Source: Flavobacterium bernardetii (GTDB taxonomy: Bacteria > Bacteroidota > Bacteroidia > Flavobacteriales > Flavobacteriaceae). From it: a stretch of DNA of 64,000 bases. Of this stretch, positions 26,308 to 34,049 are shown piece after piece (within the stretch, counting starts at the first letter, position 1; each line of letters starts with the position of its first letter). The position numbers and the translations under genes were made by a program. The notes beneath the pieces are model-generated. The model ran no database searches. It was not told the origin of the DNA and saw only the letters and a list, made by a program, of their open reading frames with translations. The stretch is taken from contig NZ_JAANOQ010000007.1 in NCBI RefSeq assembly GCF_011305415.1, forward strand, positions 62,001 to 126,000, given 5' to 3'.

Positions 26308-27338
26308 TGGATAGTGCATTTATCATAGAAAAAAGTGTTGTAATTGTTGCCGTTTTTGCATTAACCATGTTTATGGCGATGTATTCAACTTGGGCAGAAC
26401 GTAAAGTTGCCGCATTTTTACAAGACCGTGTTGGACCAAACCGTGCAGGTTGGGGTGGATTATTACAACCACTTGCCGATGGAGCCAAATTATTTACAAA
26501 AGAAGAATTTTTCCCAAACACACCTAATAGATTTCTATTTATTTTAGGACCAGCTATCGCCATGAGTACCGCATTAATTACGAGTGCTGTAATTCCATGG
26601 GGAGATAAAATTCATGTTTTCGGAAGAGATGTAGTGCTTCAAGCAACAGATATTGATGTTTCAATTTTGTATGTTTTTGGAGTTTTATCAATCGGAGTTT
26701 ACGGAATTATGATTGGTGCTTGGGCTTCTAACAACAAATATTCCTTAATGTCTGCGGTTCGTGCTTCTTCTCAAATGATTTCTTATGAAGTGGCGATGGG
26801 ATTAGCAATCATTTCTATCTTAATGATGTCTGGTTCTTTATCTTTAAAAGCCATTACAGAAATGCAAACAACTGGTGGTTGGAATGTGATTTATCAACCA
26901 GTTGCTTTCCTTATTTTCTTAATTTGTTCGTTTGCAGAAACCAACAGAACGCCATTCGATTTAGCAGAATGTGAATCAGAGTTAATTGGTGGATATCATA
27001 CCGAATATTCTTCAATGAAAATGGGATTCTATTTATTTGCTGAATATGCGAATATGTTTATTTCAGCAACAATCATTTCAGTTATATTCTTTGGTGGGTA
27101 CCACTTCCCTTTTATGGCAGAATGTAAAGAAGCGATTGGAATGAATTTAACAGCACTAATTGGTTTCTTAGCTTTATTTGCAAAAATATGTTTCTTCATC
27201 TTTTTCTACATGTGGGTAAGATGGACGATTCCACGTTTCAGATACGATCAATTAATGCATTTAGGTTGGAAAATATTAATTCCGTTAGCTGTTATCAATA
27301 TTATTGTAACGGGAATTGTAATGGTTATATTTAATTAG
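26307..27338 (+). CDS. nuoH: NADH-quinone oxidoreductase subunit H
   Basis: A 343-residue membrane subunit with about eight helices that joins the peripheral arm to the membrane arm and forms part of the quinone tunnel. Signatures: AERKVAAFLQDRVGPNRAG in the first loop and FAETNRTPFDLAECESELIGGYHTEYS, with the conserved acidic residues of the E-channel. It overlaps the nuoG stop by one base (TAATG). Confidence 0.97.
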   Translation: MDSAFIIEKSVVIVAVFALTMFMAMYSTWAERKVAAFLQDRVGPNRAGWGGLLQPLADGAKLFTKEEFFPNTPNRFLFILGPAIAMSTALITSAVIPWGDKIHVFGRDVVLQATDIDVSILYVFGVLSIGVYGIMIGAWASNNKYSLMSAVRASSQMISYEVAMGLAIISILMMSGSLSLKAITEMQTTGGWNVIYQPVAFLIFLICSFAETNRTPFDLAECESELIGGYHTEYSSMKMGFYLFAEYANMFISATIISVIFFGGYHFPFMAECKEAIGMNLTALIGFLALFAKICFFIFFYMWVRWTIPRFRYDQLMHLGWKILIPLAVINIIVTGIVMVIFN

Positions 27339-27345
27339 TAAGAAA

Positions 27346-27891
27346 ATGTCAGTACAACAAATATCATTATCAGGAAGAAAAATTGAAGTTTCCAACAAGG
27401 AAATGACATTTTTAGAACGAATTTACGTTTGGACAATTCTGAAAGGTTTATGGACTACTTTAAAACATTTGTTTAGAAGAAAAGTGACCATAAAATACCC
27501 GGAAGAAGTACGTGAAATGAGTCCAGTAGCACGTTTACAACACATGTTAATGCGTGACGATCAAGGCAGAGAAAGATGTACCGCTTGCGGATTATGTGCT
27601 TTATCTTGTCCGGCTGAAGCCATTACAATGAAAGCTGCTGAAAGAAAACCAGAAGAAAAAAACTTATATAGAGAAGAAAAATACGCAGAGATTTATGAAA
27701 TAAATATGTTGCGTTGTATTTTCTGTGGTTTATGTGAAGAAGCTTGTCCAAAAGAAGCCATTTACTTAACAACTTCTAAAAAAATTGTAAAATCGGGTTA
27801 CGAAAGAGAAGATTTTATCTACGGAAAAGACAAATTGGTTATGCCTTTAGACATGGCTATTAAAAACACCCAATCTAATACAGTAAATTAA
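27346..27891 (+). CDS. nuoI: NADH-quinone oxidoreductase subunit I
   Basis: A 181-residue peripheral subunit with two [4Fe-4S] clusters (N6a and N6b). The ligands are in CTACGLCALSCPAEA and CIFCGLCEEACPKEA, the two standard ferredoxin motifs about 45 residues apart. Clusters pass electrons from NuoG to NuoB. It starts seven bases after nuoH. Confidence 0.97.
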   Translation: MSVQQISLSGRKIEVSNKEMTFLERIYVWTILKGLWTTLKHLFRRKVTIKYPEEVREMSPVARLQHMLMRDDQGRERCTACGLCALSCPAEAITMKAAERKPEEKNLYREEKYAEIYEINMLRCIFCGLCEEACPKEAIYLTTSKKIVKSGYEREDFIYGKDKLVMPLDMAIKNTQSNTVN

Positions 27892-27893
27892 TC

Positions 27894-28397
27894 ATGTTAG
27901 AAATAGTTTTTTATATATTATCAGCCATTACATTAGGAACTGCTTTCTTAACAGTTTTTAGTAAAAACGCTATTCATAGTGCGATTTATTTAGTGATTTG
28001 CTTCTTTTCGTTAGCAGGTCATTACTTAATGTTCAACGCACAATTTTTAGCCATCGTTCATATTATTGTTTATGCTGGAGCCATTATGGTATTGTTATTA
28101 TTTACCTTAATGTTAATGAATCTAGACCATGAAGATGAAACTTCAAAACCATTATTGGCAAAATTCGCAGCTGTTTTTTCTGCTGGAATTTTAGGTTTAG
28201 TTTTAATTGCTGCTTTACGTAAAGCACAACCAGAAAATATTGAATATGTTAATTCTGGAGTAGATTATCAATCAATTAAAGTTTTAGGAAAAGTGTTATT
28301 AAACGAATACCAAGTTCCTTTCGAATTTGCCTCTATCCTACTTTTAGTTTCTATGATTGGTGCCGTTTTAATTTCTAAAAAAGAAGAAAAAATATAA
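27894..28397 (+). CDS. nuoJ: NADH-quinone oxidoreductase subunit J
   Basis: A 167-residue membrane subunit with five hydrophobic helices. The conserved helix-3 region reads [24 protein letters not shown], whose flexible pi-bulge is important for proton coupling in complex I. It starts two bases after the nuoI stop and ends two bases before nuoK. Confidence 0.96.
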   Translation: MLEIVFYILSAITLGTAFLTVFSKNAIHSAIYLVICFFSLAGHYLMFNAQFLAIVHIIVYAGAIMVLLLFTLMLMNLDHEDETSKPLLAKFAAVFSAGILGLVLIAALRKAQPENIEYVNSGVDYQSIKVLGKVLLNEYQVPFEFASILLLVSMIGAVLISKKEEKI

Positions 28398-28399
28398 TT

Positions 28400-28717
28400 A
28401 TGAACATATTAGAACACGTTGGTATTGAAAACTACCTTACACTTTCAGCATTGCTATTTTGTATTGGTGCGTTTGGTCTTTTATACAGAAGAAATGCCAT
28501 AATCATGTTTATGTCTATTGAAATTATGCTAAATGCCGTAAACTTACTTTTAGTTGCTTTTTCTTCTTATCATGAAGATCCATCTGGGCAAGTATTTGTA
28601 TTTTTTACTATGGCTGTTGCCGCAGCTGAAGTAGCTGTTGGTTTAGCTATATTAGTTTCGGTATTTAGAAATATTGGAAATATTGACATCGATAATTTAA
28701 AAAATCTAAAAGGATAA
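28400..28717 (+). CDS. nuoK: NADH-quinone oxidoreductase subunit K
   Basis: A 105-residue MrpC-like membrane subunit with three helices. The two conserved glutamates of the proton path are seen in [13 protein letters not shown] and [13 protein letters not shown]. The length is exactly that of the family. It lies two bases after nuoJ. Confidence 0.97.
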   Translation: MNILEHVGIENYLTLSALLFCIGAFGLLYRRNAIIMFMSIEIMLNAVNLLLVAFSSYHEDPSGQVFVFFTMAVAAAEVAVGLAILVSVFRNIGNIDIDNLKNLKG

Positions 28718-28724
28718 TTCTGAA

Positions 28725-30605
28725 ATGAATACTACTATATTACTCTTATTATTTGCACCACTTGTTGGTTTTTTAACTACGCTTTTCTTAGGAAAAAAGT
28801 TAGGAAAAACCGTTTCGGGTGTGATTGGAACTTTAGCCGTTGCACTTTCATTTGTTGCAACTCTAACATTATTTTTCAGCATTAACGCTGACGGAAAAGC
28901 AATTACTTTTCATTTAGCAGATTGGTTTTCAATTGGAAATATCAAAATTAATTTTTCTTTCTTATTCGATCAATTATCTGTTTTATGGTTGTTGTTTGTA
29001 ACAGGAATTGGATCTTTAATTCACATCTACTCTATCAGCTATATGCATGAAGATGAAAATATGCACAAATTTTTCTCTTATTTAAATTTGTTCGTATTCT
29101 TCATGATCACTTTAGTGGCTGGAAGTAACCTTTTAATTATGTTCATTGGTTGGGAAGGCGTTGGATTATGTTCTTACTTACTAATCGGATTTTGGTATAA
29201 AAACCAAGATTATAATGATGCGGCTAAAAAAGCCTTCATCATGAACCGTATTGGAGATTTAGGTTTCTTAATTGGAATTTTCATCTTAGGACATTTATTC
29301 GGTACTTTAGAATTCTTAGAAATAAAAGCTTTATTAGGAAAAGATGTAATCACTCCTAGCCTATTATCCATCGCAGCTTTATGTTTATTCATTGGAGCTT
29401 GTGGTAAATCGGCTCAATTACCTTTGGCGACTTGGTTACCAGACGCGATGGCTGGACCAACACCTGTTTCTGCCTTAATTCACGCAGCAACAATGGTAAC
29501 AGCTGGTATCTTTATGATTACTAGAATGAATTTCTTATTCGACTTAACTCCAGATGTTCAAAATGTAATTGCTATTGTTGGTGCTATCACAGCAATTGTT
29601 GCAGCATCAATTGGTTTGGTTCAAAACGATATTAAAAAAGTATTAGCTTATTCTACAGTTTCGCAATTAGGATTAATGTTTTTAGCCTTAGGTTTAGGAG
29701 CTTATGAAGTTGCTGTATTCCACGTAATTACGCACGCTTTCTTTAAAGCTTGTTTGTTCTTAGGTTCAGGTTCTGTAATTCATGCATTACACGGAGAACA
29801 AGACATGAGAAATATGGGTGGTTTAAGAAAAGTAATGCCAATTACTTTCTGGACAATGATGATTTCAACGTTAGCAATTTCAGGAATTTTTCCTTTCTCA
29901 GGATTCTGGTCTAAAGACGAAATTTTAATGACAGCTTTCCACGGAAATATTCCATTATGGATTATCGGTTCGATTGCTTCTATTATGACAGCATTTTATA
30001 TGTTCCGATTGATGTATTTAACTTTCTTCAACGACTTTAGAGGAACGGAAGAACAAAAACATCATTTACATGAAAGTCCAGCTTTAATCACTATTCCTTT
30101 AGTAATTCTAGCAACATTAGCTGCAATTGGTGGAGCTATTAGCTTACCAGGAAACAGTTGGTTAAATCATTATTTAGCTCCTTTATTCAAAAAGCATGAA
30201 GCACATCATTTAGATGGTCAAGCTTATATGTTAATGGCTATCGCTACAGTTGGAGCTTTAGTTGGAATCGGTATCGCATATTCTAAATATTTAAAGAAAA
30301 AAGAAATTCCAGTAGCAGATTCAGAAATAAAAGGTTTACACAAAGTTTTATCGAACAAATATTATTTAGATGAAATTTATATGGCAACAATTGTGAAACC
30401 TATCTATATGATTTCAAGTTTTGCTAAAAAATATGTGGAGAAATTCATTTCAAAAGCAGTTATTGGTTTAGGTGGTGCTACTTATGCATTATCTATAAAA
30501 GGAAAGAAAATTCAAAATGGTAATATTGGTGTGTATTTATTCGCATTCATATTCGGAATGGTTGGGTTTTTAGTTTATGTATTTATAATTCGAGATTTAA
30601 AATAA
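28725..30605 (+). CDS. nuoL: NADH-quinone oxidoreductase subunit L
   Basis: A 626-residue antiporter-like subunit, the distal proton pump of complex I with its long lateral helix. Typical motifs are MFIGWEGVGLCSYLLIGFW (conserved Glu), LPDAMAGPTPVSALIHAATMV (conserved Lys/His path) and HAFFKACLFLGSGSVIH. The C-terminal about 100 residues contain the lateral helix and a final membrane anchor (VYLFAFIFGMVGFLVYVF). Its stop overlaps the nuoM start by one base. Confidence 0.97.
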   Translation: MNTTILLLLFAPLVGFLTTLFLGKKLGKTVSGVIGTLAVALSFVATLTLFFSINADGKAITFHLADWFSIGNIKINFSFLFDQLSVLWLLFVTGIGSLIHIYSISYMHEDENMHKFFSYLNLFVFFMITLVAGSNLLIMFIGWEGVGLCSYLLIGFWYKNQDYNDAAKKAFIMNRIGDLGFLIGIFILGHLFGTLEFLEIKALLGKDVITPSLLSIAALCLFIGACGKSAQLPLATWLPDAMAGPTPVSALIHAATMVTAGIFMITRMNFLFDLTPDVQNVIAIVGAITAIVAASIGLVQNDIKKVLAYSTVSQLGLMFLALGLGAYEVAVFHVITHAFFKACLFLGSGSVIHALHGEQDMRNMGGLRKVMPITFWTMMISTLAISGIFPFSGFWSKDEILMTAFHGNIPLWIIGSIASIMTAFYMFRLMYLTFFNDFRGTEEQKHHLHESPALITIPLVILATLAAIGGAISLPGNSWLNHYLAPLFKKHEAHHLDGQAYMLMAIATVGALVGIGIAYSKYLKKKEIPVADSEIKGLHKVLSNKYYLDEIYMATIVKPIYMISSFAKKYVEKFISKAVIGLGGATYALSIKGKKIQNGNIGVYLFAFIFGMVGFLVYVFIIRDLK

Positions 30606-32035
30606 TGGATATTAGTATCGTTTTAATTGTATTATTAGTTGGCGCTTTAGTCACCTATTTATCTGGAAACAAGTTCGCTTCTAAAATAGCTTTAGTTTCA
30701 AGTATTGCTGCTTTCGGAGCAACAGTATTGGCTTTAAATGCTTATCAAGCTGGCGAAAATTTAGATGTGAATTTACCTTGGATTTCTCAACTAAACATAA
30801 ACTTCGCCTTACATGTTGATGGTTTATCTTTAGTGATGTTATTATTAACAACAGGTTTGTTACCACTAATTATCTTATCTGGATTTATCACAAAATTTGA
30901 AAATTCAAAATCAATATATGCCTTAATGTTATTCATGGGATTTGCTATGGCAGGAACCTTCTTAGCATCAGACGGATTTTTATATTATATCTTTTGGGAA
31001 ATTGCTTTAATTCCGATTTATTTCATCGCCTTAAATTGGGGTAACGGAGATTTAGAAGAACGTAAAAAAGCCATTTTAAAATTCTTCATTTACACATTTG
31101 CAGGTTCATTGTTTATGCTTTTAGCATTCATTTACTTGTACACAAAAGGTGGAAGTTTTGACATCAATAAATTATATGCATTACAATTAACTCATGTTGA
31201 AAAAACATATATTTTCTTCGCGTTCTTTTTAGCGTATGCGATTAAAATCCCATTAATTCCTTTTCATACTTGGCAAGCGAATACGTATAGCAAAGCACCA
31301 GCAGTTGGTACGATGTTATTATCTGGAATTATGTTGAAAATGGGATTATACAGTGTATTAAGATGGCAATTACCATTGTCTGATAGTGCTGCTAAAGAAT
31401 ATATGCCAATTATTTTGGCGTTATCAATTGCTGGAATTATTTACGGTGCGATTGTAACTTTAAAACAAAAAGACATTAAGAAATTCTTAGCGTATTCTTC
31501 TTTATCACACGTTGGATTAATTGCTGCAGGTTTATATTCTTTAACTATTGAAGGATTTCAAGGTGCGGTTTTACAAATGCTTTCTCACGGTATTGTAATT
31601 GTTGGATTATTCTATGTGGTAGAATTAATTTACAGCAGATACAACACATATGAAATCAAACAAATGGGTGGCATCAGAATTCAAGATACGTATTTTGCTT
31701 CTTTATTTATGATTATCATGTTGGCTTCAGTAGCTTTACCAACAACTTTCAACTTTATTGGTGAATTCAATTTACTATATAGTTTATTCAAAGTGAACAT
31801 TTGGTATGCAGTAATTGCAGGAACAACAATTATTTTAGGAGCGTTTTATATGTTAAGAATGTTTCAAAAAGTAATGTTAGGTTCTGAAACAAAAACGTTT
31901 CATAAAATATCAAAACAAGAGAGTATTGTTTTAGTAATTGTAGTAGGTTTAACTATTTTCTTCGGATTATTTCCACAACCAATTATCGATTTAATTACGC
32001 CAAGTTTACAATCAATTTTAACACAAATTAAATAA
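30605..32035 (+). CDS. nuoM: NADH-quinone oxidoreductase subunit M
   Basis: A 476-residue antiporter-like proton-pumping subunit with about fourteen helices. Conserved elements: FWEIALIPIYFIALNWG (pump Glu), IPLIPFHTWQANTYSKAPAVGTMLLSGIMLKMGLYS, KKFLAYSSLSHVG and LQMLSHGIVIVGLFY. It overlaps nuoL by one base and precedes nuoN by 13 bases. Confidence 0.97.
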   Translation: MDISIVLIVLLVGALVTYLSGNKFASKIALVSSIAAFGATVLALNAYQAGENLDVNLPWISQLNINFALHVDGLSLVMLLLTTGLLPLIILSGFITKFENSKSIYALMLFMGFAMAGTFLASDGFLYYIFWEIALIPIYFIALNWGNGDLEERKKAILKFFIYTFAGSLFMLLAFIYLYTKGGSFDINKLYALQLTHVEKTYIFFAFFLAYAIKIPLIPFHTWQANTYSKAPAVGTMLLSGIMLKMGLYSVLRWQLPLSDSAAKEYMPIILALSIAGIIYGAIVTLKQKDIKKFLAYSSLSHVGLIAAGLYSLTIEGFQGAVLQMLSHGIVIVGLFYVVELIYSRYNTYEIKQMGGIRIQDTYFASLFMIIMLASVALPTTFNFIGEFNLLYSLFKVNIWYAVIAGTTIILGAFYMLRMFQKVMLGSETKTFHKISKQESIVLVIVVGLTIFFGLFPQPIIDLITPSLQSILTQIK

Positions 32036-32048
32036 TAATCATCATAAA

Positions 32049-33416
32049 ATGACTACATTAATTGCTATAATAGGAATCGGAATATTTTGTTTATTAGCAG
32101 AAATAATGAATCTAAAAAAGATTATTATTCCTGTGTCAATTGTGTCTTTGATGGCATTATTTGGTTTAAACATTACTGGTCAATTACCTGAAATTACAGG
32201 CTACGAATCTATGATTGAGGTGAATAAATTCTCAGTTGCATTTTCAAGTTTATTTATATTATTAACGGCACTTTTAATTTTAATGAGTGCACCGAGTTAC
32301 GCTAAAAGTTCAAAATTATCTGACTTCATTTCTATAAAAGTATTTATGCTTTCTGGAGCTGTGGCTATGGTAAGTTTCAGTAATATGGCGATGTTCTTTT
32401 TAGGTATCGAAGTTTTATCTATTGGATTATACGTATTAGCGGGAAGCGACAGATTAAACATTAAAAGTAACGAAGCCGGAATGAAATATTTCCTAATGGG
32501 TTCATTTGCATCAGGAATTTTATTATTCGGAATTACGATGTTATATGGTGCTACAGGAACTTTTGATGTAGGAACTTTATACGAAGCGTCTATTTCTGCA
32601 AGTACAGAATTTTGGTTTTACATTGGTGTAATTTTAATTACTATTGGAATGTTGTTTAAAGTAGCAGCAACTCCAATGCACTTTTGGGCTCCAGATGTTT
32701 ACGAAGGTGCGCCAACTCAAGTAACAGCTATCATGAGTACACTTGCAAAAGTGGCAGCTATGGCTTCTTTCTTTAAATTGATTACGATTTTAAACAGTCA
32801 AATGTTATACAGTTATACACAAGTAATTGTGGTTGTTGTTATTGCAACGATGTTATTTGGTAACGTAATGGCATTGCGTCAGAAAAAAGTAAAACGTGTG
32901 ATTGCGTATTCTGGTATTTCTCATACTGGGTTTATGTTAATGACTTTATTAAATATCAACTCTGCAGAAAATAATTTACTTTTTTACGCAACTTCTTATG
33001 CGATTGCAGGTTTAGCAGCGTTTTCAGTAATTTTATTCGTAGTTAAAAACGAAGACAACGACTTTATTGATAACTTCAATGGTTTAGGTAAAAAACATCC
33101 ATTAATGGCTTTCGTAATGACAATTGCTTTATTGTCTATGGCGGGTATTCCAATTTTAGCAGGTTTCTTTGCTAAGTTTTTCTTATTGAATCAAATTATT
33201 TCAAGTGGATTTATTGGTTTAGCAATTGTTGCGATTATCAACTCGATGATTGCGGTATTTTACTACTTCAAAATTGTAGTGGCGATGTACACAAAAGAAC
33301 CAAATTACGGCAAAGTATATGCGAACCATTCTGAATATTATATTGTTGGAATTGTAGCAACGGTTTTATTAGTACTTATTGGTATCTTCCCAGATGCGAT
33401 TATGAATTTGATTTAA
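32049..33416 (+). CDS. nuoN: NADH-quinone oxidoreductase subunit N
   Basis: A 455-residue antiporter-like subunit, last of the operon. Signatures: FFLGIEVLSIGLYVLAG, ATPMHFWAPDVYEGAPTQVTA, VIAYSGISHTGFMLM and the late helix MAGIPILAGFFAKFFLL. With it the operon holds all fourteen subunits A to N in canonical order. A strong terminator follows 20 bases after the stop. Confidence 0.97.
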   Translation: MTTLIAIIGIGIFCLLAEIMNLKKIIIPVSIVSLMALFGLNITGQLPEITGYESMIEVNKFSVAFSSLFILLTALLILMSAPSYAKSSKLSDFISIKVFMLSGAVAMVSFSNMAMFFLGIEVLSIGLYVLAGSDRLNIKSNEAGMKYFLMGSFASGILLFGITMLYGATGTFDVGTLYEASISASTEFWFYIGVILITIGMLFKVAATPMHFWAPDVYEGAPTQVTAIMSTLAKVAAMASFFKLITILNSQMLYSYTQVIVVVVIATMLFGNVMALRQKKVKRVIAYSGISHTGFMLMTLLNINSAENNLLFYATSYAIAGLAAFSVILFVVKNEDNDFIDNFNGLGKKHPLMAFVMTIALLSMAGIPILAGFFAKFFLLNQIISSGFIGLAIVAIINSMIAVFYYFKIVVAMYTKEPNYGKVYANHSEYYIVGIVATVLLVLIGIFPDAIMNLI

Positions 33417-33436
33417 GACCAAAATAATTTATATAG

Positions 33437-33474
33437 AAAATCCCAACTTTTAGAAATTAGAAGTTGGGATTTTT
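33437..33474 (+). terminator. Terminator of the nuo operon
   Basis: AAAATCCCAACTT (33437-33449) pairs with AAGTTGGGATTTT (33461-33473) around an 11-base loop, ending in T residues. The same TCCCAAC/GTTGGGA stem is used by the two minus-strand T9SS genes downstream. Confidence 0.9.
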
Positions 33475-33493
33475 ATTTTAAAGATTGTGTTGA

Positions 33494-33774
33494 TAGGCAC
33501 GCCGATTTGAAGGATTTGAAAGATTTACAATTTGGGATTTACGAATTACGATTGGATTATGAGATGCTTCGACAAGCTCAGCATGACAAGATTGTGGGTA
33601 AGTTGGAGTTAATAGGCACGCAGATTAAAAGGATTTGAAGGATTAACAATTTGGGATTTACGAATTACGATTGGATTATGAATTGCTTCGGCAAGTTCAG
33701 CATGACAAGATTGTGGGTAAGTTGGAGTTAATAGGCACGCAGATTAAAAGGATTTGAAGGATTTATTTGAGTTG
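33494..33774. repeat. 119-bp tandem repeat, about 2.4 copies
   Basis: Marker TAGGCAC occurs at 33494, 33613 and 33732, exactly 119 bases apart. Copies one and two are full and nearly identical in their second halves (TTTGGGATTTACGAATTACG; CAGCATGACAAGATTGTGGG); the third is cut after about 43 bases. The unit contains CTTCGACAAGCTCAGCATGA, of which a relative sits inside bioF. No coding potential is seen. Confidence 0.9.
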
Positions 33775-33790
33775 AATTGGTGATGTGGAT

Positions 33791-33939
33791 TGCGTGAGAC
33801 CCTTTCAGGGTGGCAAACGATGTGTGTAATATTTTTACCGCAGATTCGCTAATTAAATCAAATTTGAAATCTGCGAATTTGCGGTTTATTTTGATAATAA
33901 TCTCACCGAAAACTTGTCACCTTGAAAGGGTCTAACACA
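33791..33939. repeat. Nested palindromic element
   Basis: The outer arms TGCGTGAGACCCTTTCAGGG (from 33791) and the complement of the segment ending at 33939 pair over about 25 bases with few mismatches. Inside them CCGCAGATTCGC (33838-33849) pairs with GCGAATTTGCGG (33873-33884). The whole could fold as one long, interrupted hairpin. No ORF is present; it looks like a REP-like or non-autonomous repeat. Confidence 0.7.
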
Positions 33940-33953
33940 AACTATATAAAACC

Positions 33954-33987
33954 AAAAAAATCCCAACCTGTTGCCAAGTTGGGATTT
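33954..33987 (-). terminator. Terminator of the delta-60 repeat protein gene
   Basis: AAATCCCAAC (33958-33967) pairs with GTTGGGATTT (33978-33987); on the minus strand it is followed by seven T. The core 27 bases recur exactly at 36851-36877. Confidence 0.85.
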
Positions 33988-34049
33988 AGATTTTAAGCAT
34001 ATGATAACTGAAAGACTATAGAACTTCTTTCAGATTGACTTTTACAAAC

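Noticed and set aside
33494-33774. Possible CRISPR array
   Set aside because: The repeat unit is 119 bases, continuous, with no separate variable spacers, and no cas genes are near.
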